From a virus: DNA of 37,473 nt. Made by a program: the position numbers and the translations under genes. Location: positions 1-37,473 of IMG/VR virus record IMGVR_UViG_3300015371_000102; one strand, written 5' to 3'. Under the pieces are notes generated by a model. The model did no database searches. It had not been told where the DNA came from and saw only the letters and a list, made by a program, of their open reading frames with translations. This document shows positions 13,837-23,816 of the stretch, in pieces (within the stretch, counting starts at the first letter, position 1; every line of letters begins with the position of its first letter).

Positions 13837-14487
13837 ATGCCGCGGCTCCTAGATCTGTTCTGCGGCGCAGGCGGCGCCGCCATGGGATACCACCGAGCAG
13901 GCTTCGACGTGGTCGGTGTGGACATCAATCCGCAGCCGAACTATCCGTTCGAGTTCCACCAGGCCGACGCCATGACCTACCCGCTCGACGGCTTCGACGC
14001 CGTCTGCGCATCGCCGCCATGCCAGCGATACAGCGGCATGAGCGCCTGCCGACCTGGCCTGTCGGACGATTATCCCGATCTTGTGGAAGCGACTCGAGCT
14101 CGGCTGCAGGCCTCGGGTCTGCCCTGGATCATCGAGAACGTGCCAGGCTCCCCAGTGCTCAAGCACTCCGGCCTGTTCGATTTGCACGGCATCGAACTGT
14201 GCGGGCACATGTTCGGACTGGAGCTCTACCGCCACCGCCACTTCGAGTCCTCCGTGCATCTGTGGCAGCCTGACCATCCCCGTCACCTTGTGCCAGGAGC
14301 CAAGGCCGGGCACTGGCGACCCGGCGAGATCATCTCCGTCTCCGGCAACTGCTCGCCTATCGCCCTGGCAAGATCAGCTATGGGCATTGACTGGATGAAC
14401 AGAAGCGAGCTGTCTGAGGCCATCCCGCCCGCTTACACCGAGTACATCGGGGCCCAGCTTCTTGAGCATATGGCGGTGGCGGCATGA
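13837..14487 (+). CDS. DNA (cytosine-5) methyltransferase, compact
   Basis: This encodes 216 residues from the ATG at 13837; the ATG at 13825 is an alternative. C5-MTase motifs in order: motif I DLFCGAGG (6-13), motif II VVGVDINP (25-32), motif IV ASPPCQRYS with catalytic Cys62, ENVPG (100-104), and motif X-like AIPPAYTEYIG (195-205). Canonical enzymes are 300-400 residues, so the target-recognition region (about 115-165) is very short and specificity cannot be read. It likely methylates phage DNA against host restriction. It is inserted between connector genes and coupled by ATGA to the next, and TATGGT 7 nt before the ATG may be its own -10. Confidence 0.87.
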   Translation: MPRLLDLFCGAGGAAMGYHRAGFDVVGVDINPQPNYPFEFHQADAMTYPLDGFDAVCASPPCQRYSGMSACRPGLSDDYPDLVEATRARLQASGLPWIIENVPGSPVLKHSGLFDLHGIELCGHMFGLELYRHRHFESSVHLWQPDHPRHLVPGAKAGHWRPGEIISVSGNCSPIALARSAMGIDWMNRSELSEAIPPAYTEYIGAQLLEHMAVAA

Positions 14488-14813
14488 TCTCTCGCGCGAC
14501 TGGCCTGTTCACGATCTACCGGGGCACCACCACCAACGACTCCGGCGACGAGATCGACGGCGCCTACATCGCCGCCTCCGGGGTGCCGCTCGCACTGCGT
14601 AACGAAGGCACCGCCAGCGAAGGCCTGAACACCGACACGCCGCGCCAAATCACCAGGCTCGCCGGCCGAGCCACATCGGGCGCGGATCTGCGTGCGCGGG
14701 ACCGGATCAAAGACGAGGCGACTGGCGAATACTTCCAGGTTGATTGGATCGTCGCGCCGCGCAGCAGCACCCGCAATTCTGATCTACAGTTTGGAGCGCA
14801 CAGAGTCTCCTAG
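14484..14813 (+). CDS. Head-to-tail stopper-like protein
   Basis: This encodes 109 residues coupled by ATGA to the methyltransferase. The pattern is beta-rich, with ISRATGLFTIYRGTTTNDSG at the start, RARDRIKDEATGEYFQVDWI in the middle and a Ser/Arg-rich end. Size and order (adaptor, stopper, then gp10-like, terminator, tube) fit the head-completion stopper that closes the head until the tail is added. Confidence 0.65.
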   Translation: MISRATGLFTIYRGTTTNDSGDEIDGAYIAASGVPLALRNEGTASEGLNTDTPRQITRLAGRATSGADLRARDRIKDEATGEYFQVDWIVAPRSSTRNSDLQFGAHRVS

Positions 14814-14872
14814 CGCCCAAGACCCTCGAGAAGAGGGGCAGGACCTCTGCCTTTCACCGAGAAGGTTGGGCG

Positions 14873-15268
14873 ATGGCGTTTGTAGTGATGGATCCTGCTG
14901 CCTACGGGCACATGGATCGTATCTGCGCCAAGCTCGCCGACCATGTGGGCGACGAGGTCCACAACGACGTCTTGCAAGCGGTCGCCCCGCCGATGACCGG
15001 CTATGCGACAGGCGAGCTCGCCGAATCTGTGCACGCGGTGCCTCTCGGCAAGAACCACCAAATTTGGATCGGCACCGATCACTGGAGCTTCGTCGAGTAC
15101 GGCACCAAGCCGCACCTGATTTTGCCGCACGGCAACTATCCGTTGCGTGACCGGGCCCGCGGCAAATACTTCGGTTTCGTGGTGCATCACCCTGGCATGT
15201 CTGAGCAGGCGCCGATGCGGAAGGCGATCCACCAGAAGCGCCGCCTCCCGTACGTGGGTGCGGTGTGA
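14873..15268 (+). CDS. Tail completion protein, HK97 gp10-like
   Basis: This encodes 131 residues from the ATG at 14873 with AGAAGG upstream. A helical N-terminus leads to TGYATGELAESVHAVPLG and then VEYGTKPHLILPHG, the E-Y-G-T plus Pro-rich signature of the HK97 gp10-like family, and MRKAI near the end. The family sits at the head-tail joint or tail end. The 59-nt gap upstream contains a small stem AGAGG/CCTCT near the SD. Confidence 0.75.
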   Translation: MAFVVMDPAAYGHMDRICAKLADHVGDEVHNDVLQAVAPPMTGYATGELAESVHAVPLGKNHQIWIGTDHWSFVEYGTKPHLILPHGNYPLRDRARGKYFGFVVHHPGMSEQAPMRKAIHQKRRLPYVGAV

Positions 15269-15726
15269 CCGGCACGCTGCCGCCGAGCAACGAACAAGTC
15301 GGCGTGAAATGGCTGCAAGGCATCCCCGCCCTAGACGGCCTCGTAGCCACCACAGTGCCCGCCGCGCTGGAGGACTGGGCCGACACCGGCTTCGTCACCG
15401 TAGGCGGCGCAGGCGGCACCCCACACATGTATCTGCCGGTGCAGGGCCCCGTGCTCTCGCTGCACTTTTGGGCGTACGCCGAAAACAGTGCCCGGCCGCC
15501 GTGGGGCAAAGCGTTCGACCTGTACAGCCACGTCCGCCACGACGCCTACGGGGTGCTGGACTACGCCCACATCGGCCGCCTATTGACCGGCTTCCCGGCC
15601 CAGTACACCAATGCGCGCGCGCTCACCGTCAACATTCTCGGCGAACCTGAGCGGCGGCCCGGCGATCCCGGCGACTTCGCCGAATACGTCGCCAACTTCC
15701 ATTTCGACTGGACGCCCGTCCCATGA
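15265..15726 (+). CDS. Tail terminator protein
   Basis: This encodes 153 residues from a GTG coupled to the previous stop (GTGA). The mixed alpha/beta pattern (VKWLQGIPALDGLVATTVP at the start, then LHFWAYAENSARPPWGKAFDL and a C-terminal YVANFHFDWTPV strand) and its position directly before the tail-tube gene match tail terminators, which cap the tube at full length. Confidence 0.72.
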   Translation: MTGTLPPSNEQVGVKWLQGIPALDGLVATTVPAALEDWADTGFVTVGGAGGTPHMYLPVQGPVLSLHFWAYAENSARPPWGKAFDLYSHVRHDAYGVLDYAHIGRLLTGFPAQYTNARALTVNILGEPERRPGDPGDFAEYVANFHFDWTPVP

Positions 15727-15776
15727 CATGTAAAGCGAAACGCCGTTTCCTTTACATGTCCCGACGACATGTAAAG
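15725..15776 (+). repeat. Long hairpin plus a third copy of GACATGTAAAG
   Basis: GACATGTAAAG (15725-15735) pairs with CTTTACATGTC (15750-15760), and the inner GAAAC (15737-15741) and GTTTC (15745-15749) arms extend the stem. A third direct copy lies at 15766-15776. It begins inside the tail terminator stop region and precedes the tube gene. There is no T-run, so it may be an RNA processing or attenuation signal. Confidence 0.6.
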
Positions 15777-15829
15777 AAACCATTCACAAGTTCCGGCCCA
15801 AGATCAACCCCTCGCAGAAAGGATGAGAA

Positions 15830-16411
15830 GTGGCAGTCACTTCCGCCAACCTTGTAGCCGGGCCGGCGACCGTCTACTACGGCAGCTTCGGAGCAACCGA
15901 ACCCGCCGCCTCAGCCGTATCCTCCGTACCCTCCTCCGCGGCCTGGACCGACGTCGGCGGCACCAACGACGGCGTCAAGATCAACATTGATCTGAACTAC
16001 TTCGAGCTTGAGGTTGACCAGATCACCGACGTTGTCGGCTCGCGCTTGGAGAAGCGGGTCGTCACGATCGAAACGAATCTCGCTGAGGCGACGCTGACGA
16101 ACCTGAAGCAGGCGATCAACGGTGGCACCATCACCGCCTCCACCGCCTACCAGACGTTCGACCCGCTGAACGACAGCTCCGCAACGCAGCCGAGCTACTA
16201 CGCGCTGATCGTTGACGGCTGGGCGCCACTCGGCACCGCAGGCGCCTCAGCGTCCGCGCGGCGCCGGTTCATCGCCCGCAAGGTACTGAACGCTGACGCC
16301 GTGGGCATGGAGTACAAGAAGGACGGCCAAACCTTCATCCCGGTGAAGCTGAAGTGCCACTACGTGTCCTCCACCACGGGCCCGTTCGCTATCCACGACC
16401 AGCTCACCTAG
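15830..16411 (+). CDS. Major tail (tube) protein
   Basis: This encodes 193 residues from a GTG at 15830 with AAAGGATGAGAA upstream. The beta-rich sequence with VKINIDLNYFELEVDQITD followed by KRVVTIETNLAEATLTNLKQ is typical of siphophage tube proteins, which form hexameric rings. It is preceded by its terminator and followed by the tail chaperones, the standard order. It has its own strong SD, as expected for a highly expressed product. Confidence 0.82.
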   Translation: MAVTSANLVAGPATVYYGSFGATEPAASAVSSVPSSAAWTDVGGTNDGVKINIDLNYFELEVDQITDVVGSRLEKRVVTIETNLAEATLTNLKQAINGGTITASTAYQTFDPLNDSSATQPSYYALIVDGWAPLGTAGASASARRRFIARKVLNADAVGMEYKKDGQTFIPVKLKCHYVSSTTGPFAIHDQLT

Positions 16412-16431
16412 TAGAAAGACAGGCCCAACAC

Positions 16432-16734
16432 ATGATCGAGATCAGCACCAGCGACCCAGTCTCCAGCGAACGTATCGACGTCTTCTCCATCGACGGCGTC
16501 ACCTACGGAATGCCGAAGGACATCAACGGCCAATTCGCGCTGGAGGTGCTGGAGCAGATACGCAGCGTCGGCACCGAAGGTGTGGTCGCTTGGATGCTGG
16601 AAGAGGCGATCGGCGCCAAAGGTTATCGGGCGCTGCGGAACTGCGAGACGCTGAAAACCGCTGACCTGAAAGCAGTCATCAAGATCGTCTCTGATCATGT
16701 GCTGGGCTCGGTGGAGGAAGTTGCGGGGAAATAA
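16432..16734 (+). CDS. Tail assembly chaperone (short form)
   Basis: This encodes 100 residues from the ATG at 16432. It is small and acidic with two helical segments, and lies between tube and tape-measure genes. Tail chaperones of this type bind the tape measure during assembly and are made in two lengths by frameshifting. The stop TAA at 16732 directly follows GCG GGG AAA (16723-16731), the likely slip site. Confidence 0.8.
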   Translation: MIEISTSDPVSSERIDVFSIDGVTYGMPKDINGQFALEVLEQIRSVGTEGVVAWMLEEAIGAKGYRALRNCETLKTADLKAVIKIVSDHVLGSVEEVAGK

Positions 16735-17009
16735 CAAGCCGGTACGAACAGATCGGTTGGGTTCTTGACTATCAGCAAGATCTACGGGCCGACTTTCGGG
16801 TGTTCTACCGGCTTACTCCCGCAGAAGCGCTCGCGCTGCCCGGCCCTGAATATCTGGGGTTGGCGTACCGGGTCGGCGCGTACGACGGCGTGATGCGGCT
16901 CCGGGCGCAGAGCGAGCAAGAGGAACAGGCCCAAGACAGCAACACGGTCGCCCCCACGCAGGCGGCGATCGAGGCTAGCCCGCTTGCGGGCCTGATTGAT
17001 TGGGGCTGA
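16735..17009 (+). CDS. Tail assembly chaperone C-terminal extension (-1 frameshift)
   Basis: This frame is -1 relative to the chaperone, is open through 16710-17009 and has no ATG near its start (first candidate GTG at 16800, without SD). The sequence after the shift begins RYEQIGWVLDYQQDLRADFR and ends Gln/Glu-rich, as in other gpGT-type extensions. A slip on GGG (16726-16728) by one base keeps perfect pairing with G25-G27. The fused product would be about 190 residues. The exact slip codon is inferred. Confidence 0.72.
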
Positions 17010-17010
17010 G

Positions 17011-19197
17011 GTGGCCGGACTTGGGTTCAAGATCGCTGACGGCTACGTCGAGGTCCATGCCCACTACGACAAGGGTGAGCTGCGGCGGGCGGCGCAGCAG
17101 GCCGCGGACGACAATGATCGGGCATTCGACAAGGAGCGGGAACGTAACGCCCGCTCCGGCCAGTCGCGCGACACGAACCGGCGCATCGGCGGGTTAGCCG
17201 GGGAGCACTTTACGCAAGGCATGCGGGACCAGATCTCCCGCCAGAAAGACAATCCGATCATCCGCGTCGACGATGTGAAGCGTGACGCCTCCAGGCTCGG
17301 CCGGGTCCATGTAGCTGCGTTCGGCCAAGCTGTTGATCAGGATGTGGATCGGCGGCGGAACCTGTTCCAACGCATCGGCGGCAAAATCTCCCGGCACCTG
17401 CGCTCCGGGATGCTGCGTGATGTTGCTACCGCCGGGCCCGCGTTCGGGCAGCGGTTCATTGAGGCCATCACCTTCGGCCAGGCCGACATGCAGAAGATCG
17501 CCACCACTGGCAAGATCAGCAAGGTCTTCGCTGGCCTTGGTACAGCTCTAGGCGCCACCCTAGCGGTCGCCCTAGTGGCCGAAATCGGCAACGCGGTGAC
17601 CGCGTTGCTGCCGCTGGCGCTGGGCGGGGCGCTACTGGCGTTGCCGATCATCAACATTTTCAAGAAGCACTCGGAGGTGAAGAAGGGTCACCGGAAGTGG
17701 GACAACTCCGAGATAGGCAAGGCCATGAAGGACATGCTGCATCAGGCTTCGGTGCTTGGTGACAAGCTGGAGAGGATCTTCGCCCCCGCCTTCACGACCA
17801 TTGTGGCTGGGTTCGGCGCCACCCTGAAGGCGCTGCAGAAGCCTCTCGGTGATCTTGTTTCCGCGCTAACCCCTGCCGCTGTTGATCTTGCTACAGGGTT
17901 TTTTGCGGCCATCCAAACCTTCGTCACCGGCATTGGTCCGTCAATGCCGGGCATTGCTGCCGGGTTCCGGGAGTGGGCTGTGCAGCTACCAGGGATCGCG
18001 GCTGCACTAGCCGGCCTGTTCAATGCGATCTTGGCGAACCCGGATTTGGTAGTGACGTCAATCCGGACCTTCGCTGAGACGCTGCGGCTGATCTCCGGCC
18101 TGGCCGGGGTGCTGATACCTTTCCTCACCCGGCTAGCGAATCTGCTGCATATCGTCGGCAGCGGCTTCAGCCTCGGCGCTCGGGCCGCTGCCGCATTGCA
18201 GCCACTGCTGGCCGCAATGTTCAAGCCCTACAACGGCTGGGATGCATGGTTTAGACCGTTCATGGCGAGGTTCATAGCTTTCTTCAGGGGCGTCCCTGCG
18301 CTCCTGACCAGCGCCGTCGCCGCTATCGGCGCCTGGGGCGACAAGGTCGCAGCCAAAATCCAGGCCGGGCAGAACAGAATCACCGCTGCTGCGAAACGCA
18401 TCGTCACCGCAGTGGTCGACTGGCTGAAGCAGCTCCCCGGCAAAGCAGCTGCAGCGGTGTCGTCGCTGTGGGCGCGGATGAAGGGTGCCTTCGATCATGC
18501 AGCGAGCTCCGGGAAGGCTCGAGCCAAGCAGGCCGTCGACGGGGTAGTCAACTTCTTCAAAACCCTGCCAGGGAAGGCTGCCAGCGCCGTTTCTAGCCTC
18601 TGGTCGCGCATGTCCGGGGCATTCTCCAGGGCGATCTCTCAGGCCCGCTCAGCGGCCACCAGGCTCGTCTCAGGGTTCATCAACGTGCTCCGCACCATCG
18701 TTGCTAAAGCCCGTGCCGCTGTGGCCCGTGTGCCTGCCGCCGTTCGCAGCGTCTTCGCTGGCGCAGGCTCCTGGCTGGTCGGGGCCGGCCGGTCGATCGT
18801 CTCTGGGCTGGCCCGCGGCATCCTCTCCGGGGTTGGCGCTGTGATATCGGCTGCCCGCAGCGTCGCCGCCCGTGCGGTTGCGGCAGCTAAGAGTGCCCTC
18901 AAGATTCATTCGCCGTCGCAGGTGTTCGCTGAGCAGGTTGGTAAGCCGTCCGCGCAGGGCATCGCCAAAGGCATGAAGGACAACTATCCGAAAGAGATGG
19001 GGTTCCTCAGCAAGGGGCTGCCGAGGATGGCGATGGCCGGCGGGCACATTGATCATCGCTCCTACTCGACGTCGTTCTCCCCGAATGTGGTCGTGCATGT
19101 GCAGGCCGGCTTGGAGACGGTCAACAGTGCGGCGAAACGAGCTCTGACGAGGGACATCTTCCTCGCCCTGGAGGCTTACAAGAAGGACTATCTCTGA
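17011..19197 (+). CDS. Tape measure protein
   Basis: This encodes 728 residues from a GTG at 17011; a TTG at 16996 in frame is less likely because it overlaps the chaperone end. A charged helical N-terminus is followed by a hydrophobic stretch (about 170-210), a helical middle with two related segments containing LPGKAA-AVSSLW-RM (about 470-560), and a C-terminal LKIHSPSQVF-QGIAKGMKDN motif common in tape measures. At about 1.5 angstrom per residue it predicts a tail of about 110 nm. It sets tail length and is ejected with DNA. Confidence 0.9.
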   Translation: MAGLGFKIADGYVEVHAHYDKGELRRAAQQAADDNDRAFDKERERNARSGQSRDTNRRIGGLAGEHFTQGMRDQISRQKDNPIIRVDDVKRDASRLGRVHVAAFGQAVDQDVDRRRNLFQRIGGKISRHLRSGMLRDVATAGPAFGQRFIEAITFGQADMQKIATTGKISKVFAGLGTALGATLAVALVAEIGNAVTALLPLALGGALLALPIINIFKKHSEVKKGHRKWDNSEIGKAMKDMLHQASVLGDKLERIFAPAFTTIVAGFGATLKALQKPLGDLVSALTPAAVDLATGFFAAIQTFVTGIGPSMPGIAAGFREWAVQLPGIAAALAGLFNAILANPDLVVTSIRTFAETLRLISGLAGVLIPFLTRLANLLHIVGSGFSLGARAAAALQPLLAAMFKPYNGWDAWFRPFMARFIAFFRGVPALLTSAVAAIGAWGDKVAAKIQAGQNRITAAAKRIVTAVVDWLKQLPGKAAAAVSSLWARMKGAFDHAASSGKARAKQAVDGVVNFFKTLPGKAASAVSSLWSRMSGAFSRAISQARSAATRLVSGFINVLRTIVAKARAAVARVPAAVRSVFAGAGSWLVGAGRSIVSGLARGILSGVGAVISAARSVAARAVAAAKSALKIHSPSQVFAEQVGKPSAQGIAKGMKDNYPKEMGFLSKGLPRMAMAGGHIDHRSYSTSFSPNVVVHVQAGLETVNSAAKRALTRDIFLALEAYKKDYL

Positions 19198-20408
19198 TGC
19201 CCTACACAGACATCACGATCGGCCGCCTGACGCTGCGGGAAACCTTCGAGATGGCCGCCAACATTGCCGCCGGCACCGACACCCGCACCATCGTTTTGAA
19301 CGGGCAGGAATCCTCGCCGCCGTTGACGTTCGCCCAAGTGAAACAACGCCAAGAAGACATCCTCGGCCTGCAGAACCGCCTGGTACCGATCCGCTTCGGC
19401 ACCAAATCTGATCATGACGGCTGGTACACGATCAACGACGTCAACACCAGCGTGGTCGACTACCAAAACAGTGAGGTCCGCACCTTCAATTGGGGCATCA
19501 ACGCTGAGTTCATCGGCCCCGAAAACGCTGTGGATCTGGAGTCCCGGCTCACCGGCATCCAACGGCAAAACGACTTCGGTCTGACCGGCGCCCGCTGGCA
19601 TGCGCCGCCCGCACTGCACGGCGGCTACATGCCGTCAGCAGGTATCGCGTGGGTGGACCGGCCCATCTCCGATGGCGGCAACATCAACGTCTATACCAAC
19701 GTGTCAGCCTCGGCGAACCCCCGGTGGCATGTGGCGCTGTCGGACTACCAGAAGGGCCGCGTGCGCGTCCTGGTCGACAGCGTGGAACGCACCAGCACCG
19801 CCGTGCGGCCCTCCCAGTACGCCTGGGAGCTGAGCAACGGTCTGGTGAAGGTCACCCCTTCCAGCTCGGCCAGCTGGAACATTGAGTTTTGGGACGGCAG
19901 CGCCTGGGAGAGTAAGGCGTGGAACGTGTCAGTCTCCTCCTCCAGCGGCTACGGCTTGTTCGACCAGGGCGTGTCGGTGCTCCGCAACAACTACGAAGCA
20001 GCCACACTTCGGATGCTCGGCGCCGACTACTTCCAGACAAGCCGCGTCTCGATCGACCTGACGCTGCGCCGCGGCGCCAGGTTCGTCGAAGGCCGCCTGT
20101 GGATGCCGAACACCACAAACATCTGGATACAGCGGGCCACCGCGGAAGCGGCCACCGCGCCAGCCTCAAGCGGCTACGTCCGCGCCACCAGCAACGACGC
20201 CAACGGCAACCGCTTCGTTGTCGGCAGCGCCCGATCCTTCACCGCACTAACGGCTCAGGGCGGGTTCACCAAACCCAACACGAATTTCGATTTCTTCATC
20301 GGCTCCGAGGTCGGCGGCTCCGCGGCAGGGACCGGCAACGCGGCGGCTGATCTCGTCTCTCAGTATTTGGCGTCGATGTCCGAGGTCACATTGGCGGCTC
20401 TGCGATGA
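19197..20408 (+). CDS. Minor tail protein (distal tail type)
   Basis: This encodes 403 residues from an ATG that overlaps the tape-measure stop by one base (TGATG). The first 120 residues are beta-rich with PIRFGTKSDHDGWYTINDVN, typical of distal tail proteins following the tape measure. A second beta domain (about 160-390) rich in Ser, Trp and Asn looks like a carbohydrate-binding or jelly-roll module. It likely forms the ring between the tube and tip. Confidence 0.72.
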   Translation: MPYTDITIGRLTLRETFEMAANIAAGTDTRTIVLNGQESSPPLTFAQVKQRQEDILGLQNRLVPIRFGTKSDHDGWYTINDVNTSVVDYQNSEVRTFNWGINAEFIGPENAVDLESRLTGIQRQNDFGLTGARWHAPPALHGGYMPSAGIAWVDRPISDGGNINVYTNVSASANPRWHVALSDYQKGRVRVLVDSVERTSTAVRPSQYAWELSNGLVKVTPSSSASWNIEFWDGSAWESKAWNVSVSSSSGYGLFDQGVSVLRNNYEAATLRMLGADYFQTSRVSIDLTLRRGARFVEGRLWMPNTTNIWIQRATAEAATAPASSGYVRATSNDANGNRFVVGSARSFTALTAQGGFTKPNTNFDFFIGSEVGGSAAGTGNAAADLVSQYLASMSEVTLAALR

Positions 20409-20536
20409 GCGGAATTAGCTGGCGGGCCGCATCCTGCACGAGCATCCCGGTCTCTCTTCTACCGCCCACCGTGCAAATGGACATCCCGGGGCAGCCTAGG
20501 TCTGCCCGCCACTTCAAGTATGAGGCAAACGCATGA
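20405..20536 (+). CDS. Small protein between tail genes (43 aa)
   Basis: This encodes 43 residues with ATGA overlap at both ends (ATG 20405, TGA 20534-20536). The sequence is Ser/Pro-rich with one Cys. Coupling at both ends argues for real translation. It could be a short tail component or just a coupling leader; nothing else can be said. Confidence 0.5.
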   Translation: MSGISWRAASCTSIPVSLLPPTVQMDIPGQPRSARHFKYEANA

Positions 20537-23500
20537 GCGGTGTCACTGAGGTAAAGCAGGCGCCGGGCCGTTGGGATATTGAGCTTATCGGCGGCACGCC
20601 ACGCGACATTATCGACGCTTTGACGCCGTTCGGGCACATAGCTGTTGTGCCGGGCCGCACAGATGTTGCGGCGGTCGGCGACAACTTATTGACCGAAGCC
20701 CGATACGTTGGGGTCTATCGGGGGGGCAAGGTAGCCGGCGAGGACTTCCAACTCACGGGGTCGGGGGTCCCCTTTTGGTTGGGCGATGAAGATGGGAAAG
20801 GTCCCATCGTTGAGACAGTCGCGGCCTCGTCGACTACCTTCGCACAGACAATAGCCCTGGTTCTTCCTCCGGCGATACAGGCCGGGACGATCTACTCCGT
20901 TGCTGGTTCCACTACCCATACTTTCCAGTGGCAGACAGCAAAAAGCGCGCTGAATTGGATCATGGGCGCGTTCGGCACACCGACCGTGCCGGTGTCGTGG
21001 CGGGTCAACGGCGACTGCACATTGGATGCCGGGCCCGATTCCCAGATGTTCAACCTGAACCCGACCGCGATCTTGGTGAAGAAAGATCAAGTTCAGCGAA
21101 CCGGCCGCAGCATGGACGTCGTCGGCATCTCCGGCGATATGCAGCTTGAGGAGATGTACAACGACTACACGACGAAAGTCGTGGTGCTGGGCGCCGGGGA
21201 AGGCGAAGCAACCATCGCCGCCTCGGCGTCGCTGGCCGCCTCCGCTATTCCCTACACGGATATGCACGGCAACAAGGTCGCCTTCACCAGGCTGATTGAT
21301 GATCTTGATCAGGACGGCGAGGCTGTCGCCCCGGCTTTGGCTGCGTCGCTGCTGTCCCGGTTCGACTCGCCGACCTACGGCGCTCAACTGTCATCGGACG
21401 ACTACGACATCCGCGGCGACTTCGCCGTAGGTGATCATGTGGCCGTCTTCGCCCCCGACATCGGGTTCGTCGACTACACCCACGAAATGTTTTATGAGGG
21501 CATCCCGATCAACCCGATGTTCCTGCAGGTGCAGGGCATGACGTGGCCGATCGAGAAGGATTGGACGGTTGCGTTCCGCAGCCAGAGCGGCACCTGGCTG
21601 GACCTGTCGCCCTACTACAAACCAACCTCGGGCCAGACGTTAATCGACGTCGGCGACAATCCGTCCGGTCTGACGTCTCTTGGGTTCGACATTGACCGGG
21701 CCCGGATTGTCGCCGACAGCTCGGTGCCCGCAACCCCTGTGTTTGGAACCTTCTACACCTCACACTATTTGAACTCGGCCGGCGAAACCAGAGGCCAAGT
21801 CCTAGTTACCTGGACGGAGCCGGACAACACCGATGGTTCGACGATCATCGACGGCCACCACTACGAGATCCGCTACCGGCCTAACGTGACCGCGCCGTAC
21901 CCGGCGACATGGGGCGAAGCGGCACAGGACACGTGGTCTGAGCTGTTCACGTGGATGCAGCCCCGCGTGCCGCCGTTCGACAACGACGAATGGCAGGTAA
22001 TCGAAGTTCCGTTCGACCAAGATCAGGTGATGGTCCTCGAGCTGCTGCCCTCAGTCGCCTACGAGTTCCAGATCCGGGCGGTCGATTCAGCAAACCCACC
22101 CAACAGAAGCGCCTGGAGCGCCTCACAGCTCTTCACCGTCGCCAGGGATACATTGCCACCCGCGCAGCCTGCCGCGCCGTCTGTGGCCGCCTCGCGGCTC
22201 GCTCTGCAGATAACTCATACCCTCGGCCGCGGCGACGGCGGCACTTTCAACCTGGACCGTGACACATGGGTGCTAGAGGTCCATGTTTCCGGCGATCCTG
22301 GGTTCTTTCCCGGCGACTCGACGCTCGTCGGCCGGCTGTTCGTCAATGCGGCCTTGGCCTCGGGAGTTCCCGTGGTCGGGACATTCCAGGTAGAGGAGAC
22401 CACCGAACGTTACGTCCGGGTTGTGGCGGTGGATCGTGAGGGCAACCGGAGTAACCCCAGTAACGCGGCAACGGCGACAGCAGACCTCGTAGATGACGCG
22501 CACATCTCCGACCTTACGGTTTCCAAAGTCACCGCCGGCACAATCTCTGCGACCTGGATCAACGCCGGCACCATCGCGACCGCGCTCAGCGGCGAACGGG
22601 TCGAGCTGACCGCGGACGGCCTGCAGGCTTATGACGATGACGGGCTGCTGTCCACGAACCTGTCCGCCACCCCATCGGAGACCGGCCAGTTCATCTCATT
22701 CCACAACGACGGCGACGTGCTGGCCTCGATCAGCGAAGAGGGCGTCGCATCCTTCCAGCGGGTCTACGTCAATGACATGTTTGTCGGCGGCGCCAACATC
22801 CAAGACGGCTATGTGGAGCTGCGGCCCCGCGGCATCGTTTCTTTCGGCACCGCGTCCAGCGACGTCACCGGCAGCGGCGCGGGCGTGGCGAAGGGTTACC
22901 TGGAGATCGCGTTCGACGCCGAGTCTGGCCGTACCTACAAGATCAGCGCGTTCGCGCAGTGCGACTCCACGTCATCGTCGACGTCGGAACGCTACATTTG
23001 GCGGGTTCGTGACGGCGGCACGGCACAGCCGGATCTGACGGATGCGATCTTGTTCTCGATCGCTTTCGGCGCAACGGCGAACTCGGGTCGCAACGACACC
23101 GGCAACCTGATCGGGATCCTCCGTTGCCCCGACGACGTCTCGGTCGGGGTGCACCGGCTGCTGTGGACGTTTGAGGCCACCGAAGGAAACGCGGCGATGC
23201 GCGGCACCGACACCCCCGCCTACTTCTACGTCGAGGATGTCGGCCCGACCGACTTCTACGACAACACCGCCGTCCTGAACGACGGTGCAGGCGGCGTGAC
23301 GCCAGTGGTGAAGACCTACACCACGACGTATCCGTGCACATGGAGCGCCAGCTACGACGGCGACCGGCATCTTGTCGACGTGCCCTATGTGAGGCAGGGC
23401 GATTCGCCGACCTACGGGGACATGGTTGGGCTGTTCGGCTTCTCCTCCCAGATCGCCACCGACATGTCCGGGGCGACGGTGAAGCGGGCCTTGTTCACGG

Positions 23501-23808
23501 CGTACGCGAACTACTGGCACGAGAACTCTGGCGGCACTGCGGTCCTCGGCTGGCACGACTACACCGAAGCGCCTGCCACGGTCGACTTGGGCCGGGTTGA
23601 TGAGGATGAGCAACGCCAAACAGACTGGCCGAAGCCGGGCGCGGTGACGGTGATCTTGAACTCGTCGATGCGGGCCGCATTCCAGTCCGGCGGGGCCCGT
23701 GGGATCGCGGTCGGCCGCGCGCCGAGCGGGTCCGAAACCTACAGCGGCCGGTTCGACGGCATCACGCAGACCTATCCGGCTTCGCTCACCTTGACCTACA
23801 CCAAGTAA
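20533..23808 (+). CDS. Tail tip protein with FN3-like domains
   Basis: This encodes 1091 residues from the ATG at 20533 with GAGG upstream. Residues 1-370 resemble the baseplate/tail-tip (Gp37-like) class of actinophages: [20 protein letters not shown] at the start, then a [21 protein letters not shown] strand region. FN3-like modules span about 395-530 ([35 protein letters not shown]) and 545-660. A linker [14 protein letters not shown] precedes [11 protein letters not shown] at about 700, and the C-terminal 350 residues are a Ser/Thr/Gly beta region. It probably binds the cell surface with the spike. Confidence 0.82.
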   Translation: MSGVTEVKQAPGRWDIELIGGTPRDIIDALTPFGHIAVVPGRTDVAAVGDNLLTEARYVGVYRGGKVAGEDFQLTGSGVPFWLGDEDGKGPIVETVAASSTTFAQTIALVLPPAIQAGTIYSVAGSTTHTFQWQTAKSALNWIMGAFGTPTVPVSWRVNGDCTLDAGPDSQMFNLNPTAILVKKDQVQRTGRSMDVVGISGDMQLEEMYNDYTTKVVVLGAGEGEATIAASASLAASAIPYTDMHGNKVAFTRLIDDLDQDGEAVAPALAASLLSRFDSPTYGAQLSSDDYDIRGDFAVGDHVAVFAPDIGFVDYTHEMFYEGIPINPMFLQVQGMTWPIEKDWTVAFRSQSGTWLDLSPYYKPTSGQTLIDVGDNPSGLTSLGFDIDRARIVADSSVPATPVFGTFYTSHYLNSAGETRGQVLVTWTEPDNTDGSTIIDGHHYEIRYRPNVTAPYPATWGEAAQDTWSELFTWMQPRVPPFDNDEWQVIEVPFDQDQVMVLELLPSVAYEFQIRAVDSANPPNRSAWSASQLFTVARDTLPPAQPAAPSVAASRLALQITHTLGRGDGGTFNLDRDTWVLEVHVSGDPGFFPGDSTLVGRLFVNAALASGVPVVGTFQVEETTERYVRVVAVDREGNRSNPSNAATATADLVDDAHISDLTVSKVTAGTISATWINAGTIATALSGERVELTADGLQAYDDDGLLSTNLSATPSETGQFISFHNDGDVLASISEEGVASFQRVYVNDMFVGGANIQDGYVELRPRGIVSFGTASSDVTGSGAGVAKGYLEIAFDAESGRTYKISAFAQCDSTSSSTSERYIWRVRDGGTAQPDLTDAILFSIAFGATANSGRNDTGNLIGILRCPDDVSVGVHRLLWTFEATEGNAAMRGTDTPAYFYVEDVGPTDFYDNTAVLNDGAGGVTPVVKTYTTTYPCTWSASYDGDRHLVDVPYVRQGDSPTYGDMVGLFGFSSQIATDMSGATVKRALFTAYANYWHENSGGTAVLGWHDYTEAPATVDLGRVDEDEQRQTDWPKPGAVTVILNSSMRAAFQSGGARGIAVGRAPSGSETYSGRFDGITQTYPASLTLTYTK

Positions 23809-23816
23809 GGACCGTA

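Noticed and set aside
14784-15509. Leftward 241-codon frame over tail completion genes
   Set aside because: The rightward genes overlap in proper order and carry the gp10-like signature; the leftward frame has shadow composition.
20686-21387. Leftward 233-codon frame inside the tail-tip gene
   Set aside because: It lies antisense to a well-supported 1091-residue protein and has no start context or neighbours.
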